Below, piece by piece: positions 16,811-24,846 of a stretch of DNA of 64,000 bases. A model generated the notes under the pieces. It was not told where the DNA came from. It was given only the letters and a program-made list of their open reading frames with translations, and did no database searches. Where the stretch lies: positions 1 to 64,000 of the forward strand of contig JBGCDD010000042.1 in the NCBI GenBank assembly GCA_045105075.1, given 5' to 3'. The stretch comes from JBGCDD01 sp045105075 (GTDB taxonomy: Bacteria; Pseudomonadota; Alphaproteobacteria; Rhodobacterales; Rhodobacteraceae). The stretch's first letter is position 1. Each line of letters begins with the position of its first letter. Made by a program: the position numbers and the translations under genes.

Positions 16811-16909
16811 ATGGCATGGACAAAACCAACGATCCGCGAGTTTGAGTGCGGCATGGAAATCAACATGTACGGCCCAGACAGCGACGAAGAGCGTGAAACG
16901 CTGATCTGA
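16811..16909 (+). CDS. pqqA: PQQ precursor peptide PqqA
   Basis: A 32-residue peptide that is the backbone for pyrroloquinoline quinone. It reads MAWTKPTIREFECGMEINMY to residue 20, then GPDSDEERETLI. The Glu16 and Tyr20 of the E-x-x-x-Y motif (EINMY) are the residues that PqqE crosslinks and that become PQQ. An AAAAGGAGA ribosome site lies 6-7 bases before the ATG. It is too short for ordinary gene callers and is often missed. It sits 233 bases ahead of pqqC. Confidence 0.96.
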   Translation: MAWTKPTIREFECGMEINMYGPDSDEERETLI

Positions 16910-17142
16910 GTTTCCTGTCACGCGCGGTTTTTCCGTTGGAAAGACTGCGCCTGACACCTCCGTGCGCAGATGCGCAAGGCGACAAACGAGGGCCGACCCC
17001 TGGCCGCCTGGTTTGTCCACCCCCCCCACTTTCGTTGTAGTTTTGTGATTGTCCGTAGCGGGCAAGGACACATCGTGGCAGGTTGGGAAAACACCAAAAG
17101 CCGGCCGGCGGACCGGCCCCGTCTGGACCGGAGAGCACAGCC

Positions 17143-17892
17143 ATGACTGACAGCCGCGACGCTTTTGAGACCCGATTGCGCGATATTGGCGCCCAAAGGT
17201 ATCATGATCTGCACCCGTTTCATGATCGTTTGCACGGCGGTGACTGTTCGCCTGATCAGGTGCGCGCCTGGGTCATCAACCGCTATTATTACCAACACTC
17301 CATCCCGATGAAGGACGCCGCTTTCATGTCGCGGGTCGAAGATCCGCAGCTGCGGCGGATGTGGCGCTCGCGCATTGAAGATCACGATGGCACCGACACC
17401 AATGAGGGCGGCATCAAGCGCTGGCTGCGGCTGGCCGAGGCGGTGGGGCTGGACCCTGACTATGTCGCGTCGTGCGAGGGTGTGCTGCCGGCCACCAAGT
17501 TTGCGGTCGATGCCTATGTGCGATTTGTGCGCGACAAGACCCTGCTCGAAGCAGTTGCGGCGTCTTTGACAGAGCTGTTTGCGCCGAAGATCCACGCCAA
17601 CCGGATCGAGGGTTTGCTGAAGAACTATGAGTTTGCCGACGATTCCTCGCTGTCTTATTTCCGCAACCGGCTGAAAGAGGCGCCAAAAGATGTGGCTTTC
17701 GGGCTGGCTTGGGTCTTGGATCATGCGGATACCGCCGAAAAGCAGGATGCCGCCGCGGCCGCGCTGATTTTCAAAACTGATGTGCTTTGGTCGCAGCTTG
17801 ACGCGCTTTGGGGTGCATACGTTGAACCAGCGCGCATTCCCCATGGTGCGTGGCAGCCGGGTCAGGGCCTGGCCCTGCAAAAGGCGTCCTGA
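17143..17892 (+). CDS. pqqC: PQQ synthase PqqC
   Basis: A 249-residue cofactor-free oxidase that performs the last ring closure and eight-electron oxidation in PQQ synthesis. Start chosen at the ATG at 17143 (after CCGGAGAGCACAGCC). The helical PqqC fold is plain: LHPFHDRLHGG, WVINRYYYQHSIPMKDAA, RIEDHDG and the C-terminal half with ASLTELFAP. Length equals other stand-alone PqqC proteins, so there is no fused PqqD. pqqE follows three bases later with no pqqD between. Confidence 0.95.
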   Translation: MTDSRDAFETRLRDIGAQRYHDLHPFHDRLHGGDCSPDQVRAWVINRYYYQHSIPMKDAAFMSRVEDPQLRRMWRSRIEDHDGTDTNEGGIKRWLRLAEAVGLDPDYVASCEGVLPATKFAVDAYVRFVRDKTLLEAVAASLTELFAPKIHANRIEGLLKNYEFADDSSLSYFRNRLKEAPKDVAFGLAWVLDHADTAEKQDAAAAALIFKTDVLWSQLDALWGAYVEPARIPHGAWQPGQGLALQKAS

Positions 17893-17895
17893 GCG

Positions 17896-19002
17896 ATGAG
17901 CACACCTGCCCCCATGGCCATGCTGGCCGAGCTGACGTATCGCTGTCCTTTGTCGTGCCCCTACTGTTCAAACCCGGTGGAAATGGCGCGTCAGGAGTCG
18001 GAGCTGGACACCGCCACATGGGCGCGCGTGTTTCGCGAAGCCGCCGAGATCGGTGTGCTGCAAATGCATCTGTCGGGGGGCGAACCTGCCTCGCGCCGGG
18101 ATCTGACCGAGCTTGTGCAAGCCGCGCGTGATGCCGGGCTTTACACCAACCTGATCACCTCGGGGATTGGGCTGACCGAAAAACGTCTGGCCGCTTTGGA
18201 CGAGGCGGGACTGGACCATGTTCAGCTGTCGCTGCAAGGCACCAACCCGGAAATGGCGGACGAGATCGGCGGTTACAAAGGTGGGTTTGCGCGCAAGATG
18301 CAGGTTGCCGAATGGATCGGTAAAATCGGCTTTCCGCTGACGCTGAACGCGGTTTTGCACCGTCGCAATCTGCACCAATTGCCCCGCGCGCTGGAGATGG
18401 CGCTGGAGATGGGCGCGCGTCGGATCGAAGTGGCGACGGTTCAGTTTCATGGCTGGGCATTGAAAAACCGCGATGCGCTGATGCCAACCCGCGAACAGGC
18501 GCGCGAGGCCACGGCAGTGGTGACCCAAGCGCGCAAAGAGCTCAGCGGACAGCTGGTGATCGATTATGTGCCCGCCGATTATCACGCCGATTATCCCAAA
18601 CGCTGTATGGGCGGCTGGGGCACAACCGGGCTGAATGTAACACCGGACGGGCAGGTTTTGCCCTGTCACGCGGCGGCGTCGATCCCGCACCTTAGCTTTG
18701 ACCGGGTTCAGGACAAATCGCTGTCGGAAATCTGGTACAATGGGGCGGCGTTCAACGCTTATCGCGGCACCGATTGGATGGCCGAACCCTGCCGCAGTTG
18801 CGAGCGCAAAACCATCGACTTTGGCGGGTGCCGTTGTCAGGCGATGGCGATTGTCGGCGATGCGTCGGCAACCGATCCGGTATGCATCAAGTCGCCCCAT
18901 CACGGTGCTTTGCAAACCCAGGCCGACACCCATGCCGCGCAGGATGACGCGCCACTGGTCTATCGCACGGCGCCGGGAATGAACTCGGAACCTGCCGAAT
19001 AG
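17896..19002 (+). CDS. pqqE: PQQ biosynthesis radical SAM enzyme PqqE
   Basis: A 368-residue radical SAM/SPASM protein that links Glu and Tyr of PqqA. The radical SAM cluster motif is YRCPLSCPYCSN (CxxxCxxC, about residues 15-25), LSGGEPASR follows, and the SPASM cysteines lie in LPCHAAAS and EPCRSCERKTIDFGGCRCQ near residues 255-315. It normally needs the chaperone PqqD to present PqqA; pqqD is not found here. Start is the ATG three bases after the pqqC stop, so translation is likely coupled. Confidence 0.96.
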   Translation: MSTPAPMAMLAELTYRCPLSCPYCSNPVEMARQESELDTATWARVFREAAEIGVLQMHLSGGEPASRRDLTELVQAARDAGLYTNLITSGIGLTEKRLAALDEAGLDHVQLSLQGTNPEMADEIGGYKGGFARKMQVAEWIGKIGFPLTLNAVLHRRNLHQLPRALEMALEMGARRIEVATVQFHGWALKNRDALMPTREQAREATAVVTQARKELSGQLVIDYVPADYHADYPKRCMGGWGTTGLNVTPDGQVLPCHAAASIPHLSFDRVQDKSLSEIWYNGAAFNAYRGTDWMAEPCRSCERKTIDFGGCRCQAMAIVGDASATDPVCIKSPHHGALQTQADTHAAQDDAPLVYRTAPGMNSEPAE

Positions 19003-19068
19003 AGCCGGGTTGCGCACTGGACGGACCCGCGCCGCGCCCCTAACCTGTGGCGCAGAAAGGCGGCGTTA

Positions 19069-20001
19069 ATGCGGTTGTTTGGTTGGGCTTTTGCCCTGTT
19101 TGCCTGTCTCGGAGGAACGCTGGGTGCGCAACAGGGGCCCGGTGACAAGGTGAAATACCTTGAACTGGCCCGCGCCGGTTGGAATTACGAGCTGCGCACC
19201 ACGATGGTTGGGCGCGATCTCAGCATTCCGATCCACATCCATGGCCGCGATCTGGCCGGTGCCAGTCTGTGCCTTGTCGGCGAGCGCCCGCACCCGCAAT
19301 CGCTTGAGGTGATCAATGCCTTTCGCGCGCTGGTGCACCATGTCTATGGCAAGGCCGTGACCATGCGTTATGCCGGACGTCAGGCCAGCGCGTGCGGATC
19401 GGGTCGCACGGTGATTTTGCGGCTCTATTCCGGCCGTCCACCCAACCGAGCCCTGTCGGCCGATCTGGACTGGATGAACCAGATCTATCAACTTGGGCTG
19501 CCGCAGCGCCGGTCTTACGCCGCCACGTCTCCGGCCATGGCACAAACGTTTTTCGGACGGCGCGGGCAGGGCACACATATCATGGTCAAACAATCCGCGC
19601 TGCGCAATCTGGGTGCTTTGGAACGGCTGTTTTACAAATCAATCCTGATCGAAGAACTGTTCCAGTCCTTCACCTTTGGCATGGATATTTTGCAATTTGA
19701 CCGCGCCGCTGGGTTTCAATCCAAGCTGCAGGAAGTGCCAATGAACCTGCATCGGCTGAACTGGGATTCGCGTGCTTTCATGCGCGCTTTGCTCACCTCA
19801 AACCCGCCGGGGCTGTGTGCGTTTGATGTGTTTATGTTGCACGCTGTTGCGCGCGCGCCGGTCGATCAAACCACCGAACCGGCGTTTATCACTTTCATCG
19901 ACCGTGCCTATGAAAGCCTGTTTACCGCGGCCACAGCCACAATGAGCGATCCGCGTTTTGCGCCTCTGATGGCGCCCGGTTGCCTGCGTCCTGCGATCTG
20001 A
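19069..20001 (+). CDS. Secreted DUF2927-like protein
   Basis: A 310-residue exported protein with a signal peptide (MRLFGWAFALFACLGG to about residue 20). The body matches the DUF2927 pattern as far as I can judge by eye (ILRLYSGRPP, KSILIEELFQSFTFGMDI), a family of alphaproteobacterial periplasmic proteins with an E-E-x-x-Q-like stretch but no proven activity. It lies between pqqE and the moxR operon, on the same strand, so a role linked to quinoprotein function is possible. Function unknown. Confidence 0.7.
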   Translation: MRLFGWAFALFACLGGTLGAQQGPGDKVKYLELARAGWNYELRTTMVGRDLSIPIHIHGRDLAGASLCLVGERPHPQSLEVINAFRALVHHVYGKAVTMRYAGRQASACGSGRTVILRLYSGRPPNRALSADLDWMNQIYQLGLPQRRSYAATSPAMAQTFFGRRGQGTHIMVKQSALRNLGALERLFYKSILIEELFQSFTFGMDILQFDRAAGFQSKLQEVPMNLHRLNWDSRAFMRALLTSNPPGLCAFDVFMLHAVARAPVDQTTEPAFITFIDRAYESLFTAATATMSDPRFAPLMAPGCLRPAI

Positions 20002-20103
20002 AACGGGCGCCCGTGTTGTAAGACCTTCTGCGGTATATGCGCCTTATTCCGGTTCCGTTAAGGTCAAGGCGCAGCAAGGCCAAAGCGCTGCGCGGGAGGA
20101 CAT

Positions 20104-21060
20104 ATGGACACGATAGCCGAGCACGCGCAACCTGGGGTCGGCGCGCTTAGGGCGCATTTGGCGGATGGTCTGGTGGGCCATGATGCCTTGATCGAACGCC
20201 TGTTGGTGGCGCTGCTGGCCGGCGGGCATTTGTTGCTTGAGGGGCCGCCGGGTTTGGCCAAGACCCGCGCCGTCAAATGGCTGTCGGATGCGGTTGAGGG
20301 CAGTTTTGCACGCATTCAATGCACGCCTGACCTGATGCCATCCGATTTGACCGGCACGCCGGTTTACCGCCCGCAAGACGGCTCGTTCCGGTTCGAACGC
20401 GGGCCGGTGTTCAACAATCTGGTGCTGGTCGATGAAATCAACCGCGCGCCGCCCAAGGTGCAATCGGCATTGTTGGAGGCGATGGGCGAACATCAGGTGA
20501 CCGCGGGCAATGAAACCCATCCGCTGCCGGATCCGTTTCTGGTGGTGGCCACGCAAAATCCGATTGAACATGACGGAACATTCCCCCTGCCCGAGGCGCA
20601 GCTTGACCGCTTTTTGCTGCATATTGTGCTGGAATTGCCCGGGCTCGAGACCGAACGCCAGATCCTCGATCTGGTTGAGGCCGAGGCGCAACAGGGCACC
20701 AAACCGGCACTGTCGCTGTCTTTGGCAGAGCTGGCCAAGGCGCGTGCCAGAGTTCAGGCAGTGCATCTGGCCCCGGAACTGCGCGACTATATCGTGCGTC
20801 TGGTGATGGCCACGCGCGAAGGGGCATTGGCCGAAGATATCGAACATGCAGTGTCGCCGCGTGGCTCGTTGGCGCTGGCGGCGTCGGCGCGGGCGCGGGC
20901 GTTTTTGAACGGGCGGGATTTTGCGCTGCCCGAGGATGTGGCCGCAATGGCGCCTGATGCGATGGCGCATCGGATGGTACTATCCTGGCGCGCGGTGGCC
21001 GATGGGCGGCGCCCGCGTGATGTGGTGCGCGACATACTGCAAAAAGTCGAGCCGTTGTGA
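20104..21060 (+). CDS. moxR: MoxR-type AAA+ ATPase
   Basis: A 318-residue AAA+ protein. Walker A is EGPPGLAKT (about residue 45), Walker B VLVDEIN (about residue 108), sensor 1 VVATQNP, and PLPEAQLDRFLL is the arginine-finger region typical of MoxR. MoxR/MxaR ATPases act with VWA-domain partners to mature or activate periplasmic enzymes; in methylotrophs they serve methanol dehydrogenase assembly. It is the first gene of a seven-gene operon in which each gene overlaps the next. GCGGGAGGACAT supplies the ribosome site. Confidence 0.93.
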   Translation: MDTIAEHAQPGVGALRAHLADGLVGHDALIERLLVALLAGGHLLLEGPPGLAKTRAVKWLSDAVEGSFARIQCTPDLMPSDLTGTPVYRPQDGSFRFERGPVFNNLVLVDEINRAPPKVQSALLEAMGEHQVTAGNETHPLPDPFLVVATQNPIEHDGTFPLPEAQLDRFLLHIVLELPGLETERQILDLVEAEAQQGTKPALSLSLAELAKARARVQAVHLAPELRDYIVRLVMATREGALAEDIEHAVSPRGSLALAASARARAFLNGRDFALPEDVAAMAPDAMAHRMVLSWRAVADGRRPRDVVRDILQKVEPL

Positions 21061-21962
21061 CCGGCCCGCTGGACGCCCCGGGTGTGGCGTTGGCCTCGTC
21101 TGGGCTGATTGCGCTGCGTCGTCTCGCCCTCAGCGCCGAGGCCGCGCCGGTTCTGGCCGCGTTGCCGGGCGGCTTTGCGACGCGGCGCAAGGGCCACGGG
21201 CTCGAGGTGGCGGATATGCGCGAATACATCGCCGGCGACGACATCCGCCATCTGGATCGCGGCACGACCGCGCGAACGGGTCGGCTGCATGTGCGCCAGT
21301 TTCAACAGGAACGCGACCGCATTGCTCTGCTTGTGGCTGATTTTCGCCCCGCGATGTTCTGGGGGCTCAAACGGGCGTTCCGCTCGGTGGCGGCGGCCGA
21401 GGCATTGGCGCTGATCGGGTGGAACGTGGTGGAAAGTGGCGGGCGCGTGGGGCTGCTGGCCCTGGGCATCGGGCAGCCCGTTGTGGTGCCGCCGCGCGGG
21501 CGCACCCGAGGGATGCTCGATGTGATTGGCGGCCTGGTTCAGGCCCACAGGCAGGGTCTGGGGGCGATGTCAGATCGGGGCCACAATGACCCGCCGCTGG
21601 AACATGGCCTGTTGCGCGCCGATCGGTTGGCGCCATCAGGGTCGGAAATTGTGATCGCGTCGGGTTTTGATGTGCCGGGGGCGGGACTTGCCGAGCGGCT
21701 TGATGCCTTGGCGCGCCGGCGCATGCCCCGGCTGGTGTTGATCAAAGACGGGCGCAGTGCGCAATTGCCGCGCGGTCGCTATCCTGTGCGGCTGGCCGAT
21801 GGGCGACGCATGCGGCTGACATTGGGAGCGCAAAGCCCGGATCCAGCAATGCCCGTTCAGATCGCCGGGCGCCCGGCTTTGGTTCTGGATGCGGGTGACA
21901 CGGTCGAAGACACCGCGCGTCGGATTGTGGCTGCCTTTGGCAACGGGCGGGCCGCCGCATGA
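21057..21962 (+). CDS. DUF58 protein (MxaS-like)
   Basis: A 301-residue cytoplasmic protein of the DUF58 family, with the conserved MREYIAGDDIRHLDRGTTAR stretch near residue 55, the family hallmark. DUF58 proteins always travel with MoxR ATPases; MxaS is the methylotroph version. The GTG start at 21057 overlaps the moxR stop (GTGA). The C-terminal half carries a VWA-like region without a full metal-binding motif. Confidence 0.88.
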   Translation: MTGPLDAPGVALASSGLIALRRLALSAEAAPVLAALPGGFATRRKGHGLEVADMREYIAGDDIRHLDRGTTARTGRLHVRQFQQERDRIALLVADFRPAMFWGLKRAFRSVAAAEALALIGWNVVESGGRVGLLALGIGQPVVVPPRGRTRGMLDVIGGLVQAHRQGLGAMSDRGHNDPPLEHGLLRADRLAPSGSEIVIASGFDVPGAGLAERLDALARRRMPRLVLIKDGRSAQLPRGRYPVRLADGRRMRLTLGAQSPDPAMPVQIAGRPALVLDAGDTVEDTARRIVAAFGNGRAAA

Positions 21963-22330
21963 GTGATCGCGCCATGAGCGAAGAGGCCATGCTGCTCAGC
22001 CTGCGCGACATCCGCCTGCCGCCCGATGCGGCGGGTGGGCTGTTTGCGGATCTGGCGGTGACAGTTGGTTTGGCGGCGCTGTGTGCGCTGGCAGCAGTGG
22101 CGATCCTGTCGCTGCTCAGCGTCCGGCGCACGCCGCCCCCGGCGCGTGATCTGGCAAGCCAGCTTGATGCCTTGGCCGATCATCCAGAACCCCAGCGACG
22201 GCTGGCCCTGTTGCACCTGCTGCGCGATCATGCGCCCGAGCGTTACGCCAACCTGAAGGGCGCGCTCTATCAGCCCGGCGGCGGCATCGACACGGACATG
22301 CTGGAGGCAGAGGTGGCGCGTCTTGCTTGA
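21959..22330 (+). CDS. Small membrane protein, DUF4381-like
   Basis: A 123-residue protein with one transmembrane helix (LAVTVGLAALCALAAVAILS, residues about 30-50) and a helical cytoplasmic tail rich in Leu/Arg (LASQLDALADHPEPQRRLAL). The topology and place between DUF58 and the first VWA gene match DUF4381 proteins of MoxR/Bat operons. It overlaps its neighbours on both sides by 4 and 8 bases. Role unknown. Confidence 0.75.
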   Translation: MSDRAMSEEAMLLSLRDIRLPPDAAGGLFADLAVTVGLAALCALAAVAILSLLSVRRTPPPARDLASQLDALADHPEPQRRLALLHLLRDHAPERYANLKGALYQPGGGIDTDMLEAEVARLA

Positions 22331-23285
22331 GCTGGCTGATCCCTGGTTTTTGCTGCTTTTGCCGCTGCCCTGGTTGGCGATGCGGCTGCTGGGGGTGGGT
22401 CAAATGGTGGGCGGCGCGGTGCTGTTGCCTGAGCAAATCGGGGCCGACATGCTGGCGGCCTCAGGACAGGATCGCGCCCTGCGCCCTGCGCTTTTGCGTC
22501 AGGGTGGCTTGTGGGTGATCTGGGGTCTGACGCTGCTGTCTTTGTCCGGGCCGCGCGATCTGGCGCCGGTGTCAGCGCTCAAGGTGACGGGGCGCGATCT
22601 GGCCGTCGTTCTGGATCTGTCAGGCTCGATGGTGCGCGACGATTTTCATCTGGATGGGCGTCAGGTGACCCGACAAGAGGCCGTGACAACTGTGGGTGCC
22701 GCCTTTGCGCGCCGACGGGGCGGCGACCGGTTGGCCCTGATCGTGTTTGGCTCGCAGGCCTACTACGCGGCCCCGTTCACCTTTGATGTGGAATCGGTGG
22801 CGCGTCGGATCGAACAGGCGGTGATTGGTATTTCCGGGCGCGCCACCAACATCGCCGACGGTCTGGGTCTTGCGCTCAAACGTATGGCCGACAGTGAGGC
22901 CGCCAGTCGCGTGGTGATTTTGCTGTCGGACGGGGTCAGCAACGCGGGCGCGACCAACCCGCGCGGTGTGGCTGAACTGGCCGCTGATATGGGGGTGCGG
23001 GTGCACACCATTGCGCTTGGCCCCAAAGACCTGAGCACCGCAGACGCGGGCGAGCGTGGTGTGGTGGATGCCGCCACCTTGCGCGCGATTTCCGAGATTT
23101 CCGGTGGCGCAAGTTTTCGGGTGAAAACCACCGATGATCTGCTTGCGGTGACGGCGGCGCTGGACCGGCTCGAGGCAACCGACGGCGAGGGTTTGGCCGC
23201 CGAAGTCTATCACGATTACTGGCCCTGGCCGGCTGGCTTGGCGGCGGTTTTGGGTCTGGTTCTTGGCTGGAGAGAGCTGACATGA
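22323..23285 (+). CDS. VWA-domain membrane protein (MxaC/BatA-like)
   Basis: A 320-residue protein with N-terminal membrane segments (about residues 5-25 and 55-75), a von Willebrand A domain at about 90-280 and a C-terminal helix (WPAGLAAVLGLVLGW). The metal-ion site DLSGSMVRD (DxSxS) is intact, and ATNIADGL and LSDGVSNAG supply the other MIDAS loops. The apparent start is a TTG at 22323. This is the architecture of MxaC, needed for calcium insertion in MxaF-type methanol dehydrogenase, and of BatA. Confidence 0.85.
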   Translation: MLELADPWFLLLLPLPWLAMRLLGVGQMVGGAVLLPEQIGADMLAASGQDRALRPALLRQGGLWVIWGLTLLSLSGPRDLAPVSALKVTGRDLAVVLDLSGSMVRDDFHLDGRQVTRQEAVTTVGAAFARRRGGDRLALIVFGSQAYYAAPFTFDVESVARRIEQAVIGISGRATNIADGLGLALKRMADSEAASRVVILLSDGVSNAGATNPRGVAELAADMGVRVHTIALGPKDLSTADAGERGVVDAATLRAISEISGGASFRVKTTDDLLAVTAALDRLEATDGEGLAAEVYHDYWPWPAGLAAVLGLVLGWRELT

Positions 23286-24175
23286 GCGGTTTGATCCTGC
23301 TGCGCCCGCTGTGGTTGCTGGCCTTGCCTGCTCTGGGGCTGTTTGGTTGGTGGCTGCACACGCGGCGCGGCGGTTTGGGCGATTGGCACAGGGCCGCAGA
23401 TCCGGGTTTGATGGCGGCAATGGTGGCGCTGGGGCGGGTCGATACCCGGGCCAGTCGCGCGCCCCTGCTGGCGATAATGGGGTTTGTCACGGTGCTGGTT
23501 TTGGCCCTGTCCGGCCCGGCGATCGAGCGGCGCGATGCCCTGTCTTACCGCAATCTGGACGGCGTATTGTTCGTGATCGACACCTCGGCCAGTGTCACCG
23601 AAGATGCCCGCTGGCCGCAGATGCTGACGATGGGGCGGTTTGGTCTGGCGTCGCTTGGCACCCGCCCCGGCGGGCTGATCGTGTTTGGCGGCGATGCCTA
23701 TGTGGCCACCGACATGACGCTGGATCATGTGCAGCTGGGTCAGACGCTTTCGCTGATTGATGCAGACACGGTGCCCGATGCAGGCTCGCGACCCGAGCGC
23801 GCACTGGCGCTGGCCGCGCGCCTTTTGCAAGACGCCGAGGTGATTGCGGGCGATGTGATCTTGCTGAGCGATGGGGCGGGCCTGGGTCCAGACAGTCTTG
23901 CGGCGGCGGCGGCGATAACCGCACAGGGCGCGCGGCTGTCGGTGGTATCTTTGCACGCGCCCTCGGCGGCCATGCGCACCCATGCCAAGCTGGGCCAGGG
24001 CGCGGTTTTCACACTTGAGCAGACCGATGATCTGGCACGCTGGCTGGACAGTTCCGCGCGCACCCGGCTTGAGCAACAGGACTATCCGCTGCTGTTTTGG
24101 AAAGACATCGGGCGTTATGGTCTGGTGTTTGCGCTGGTGCCTTTGCTGATGCTGTTTCGCAGGTCGCCAACATGA
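23282..24175 (+). CDS. VWA-domain membrane protein (MxaL/BatB-like)
   Basis: A 297-residue second VWA protein, with two N-terminal membrane segments, a VWA domain holding VIDTSASVTED (DxSxS intact) and LSDGAGLG, and a C-terminal transmembrane helix (YGLVFALVPLLMLF). It overlaps the preceding VWA gene by ATGA. The pair of membrane VWA proteins after MoxR is shared by mxaC/mxaL and batA/batB systems. Confidence 0.85.
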   Translation: MSGLILLRPLWLLALPALGLFGWWLHTRRGGLGDWHRAADPGLMAAMVALGRVDTRASRAPLLAIMGFVTVLVLALSGPAIERRDALSYRNLDGVLFVIDTSASVTEDARWPQMLTMGRFGLASLGTRPGGLIVFGGDAYVATDMTLDHVQLGQTLSLIDADTVPDAGSRPERALALAARLLQDAEVIAGDVILLSDGAGLGPDSLAAAAAITAQGARLSVVSLHAPSAAMRTHAKLGQGAVFTLEQTDDLARWLDSSARTRLEQQDYPLLFWKDIGRYGLVFALVPLLMLFRRSPT

Positions 24176-24846
24176 GGGTGCTGGCGATCATCGCGGCCGG
24201 AGCCTTGGCGTTGTCGCTGATCCTGGGCGGCACCGCGCCTTTGGGCCGGGCGTTGATGGCGGTTGGTTTGCCGGGTCTGGCCGCACCTTTGTTTGCTGCG
24301 CCGCAATGGCGCGGCGTGGGCTTGTTTCGCGCCGGTGATCATACGGCGGCGGCGGCGCTGTTCTCGCAATCGCGCGCGTTTTACAATCTGGGTGTTGCCG
24401 AGGCGCATGCCGGTCGCCACGCCGCAGCGCTTGAGGCGTTTGACATGGCCCATGCGCGCGGTCATCCGGACGCGCAGGCCAATTTCGACGTGGTTGCCGC
24501 CTATTTTGCTGGTCTTGGCATTGATCCCGAGGCGCTGGGGCTGTTTCCCGAGCGCAAAGAAGGGCCCAAAGCAGAGAGTTTTGTGGCCCGTGGCAATGCA
24601 CGTGCGGCGGGAACGGGCAGCGATGTGACCAACACCAACACCATGTTGGGGCTGGCCGAGCTGGACTCGCGCGGGCGTTTGGGTGTGCGGCGGATTTTTG
24701 ATGACAAGTTCATGCTGGCGGATGAACGCTGGCTGGAACAGCTGTCGGATGTGCCGGGCGAATACATGGCCGCGCGGATCCTGCAGGAACACAAACGCCG
24801 CCACAAAGCGGGGCTATCCCCGCCCAAACCGGAGGATCCCAGATGA
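24172..24846 (+). CDS. TPR-like membrane-anchored protein (MxaK/BatC-like)
   Basis: A 224-residue protein with an N-terminal hydrophobic helix (VLAIIAAGALALSLILGG) and a tetratricopeptide-like helical pair (FYNLGVAEAHAGRHAAALEA, then HARGHPDAQANFDVV). In methylotrophs MxaK and in Bat operons BatC occupy this place. The ATG at 24172 overlaps the previous stop; upstream in-frame starts lie inside the VWA gene. It probably scaffolds the VWA/MoxR complex on the periplasmic face. Confidence 0.8.
   Translation: MRVLAIIAAGALALSLILGGTAPLGRALMAVGLPGLAAPLFAAPQWRGVGLFRAGDHTAAAALFSQSRAFYNLGVAEAHAGRHAAALEAFDMAHARGHPDAQANFDVVAAYFAGLGIDPEALGLFPERKEGPKAESFVARGNARAAGTGSDVTNTNTMLGLAELDSRGRLGVRRIFDDKFMLADERWLEQLSDVPGEYMAARILQEHKRRHKAGLSPPKPEDPR

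Noticed and set aside
16970..17146. 58-residue frame between pqqA and pqqC whose TGA overlaps the pqqC ATG
   Set aside because: No ribosome site, no likeness to PqqB or PqqD, and low-complexity basic sequence. The ATGA overlap alone is not enough.
20003..20014. 12-bp palindrome ACGGGCGCCCGT after the DUF2927-like gene as terminator or operator
   Set aside because: No loop or T-run for a terminator, and too short and GC-rich to call an operator without conservation data.
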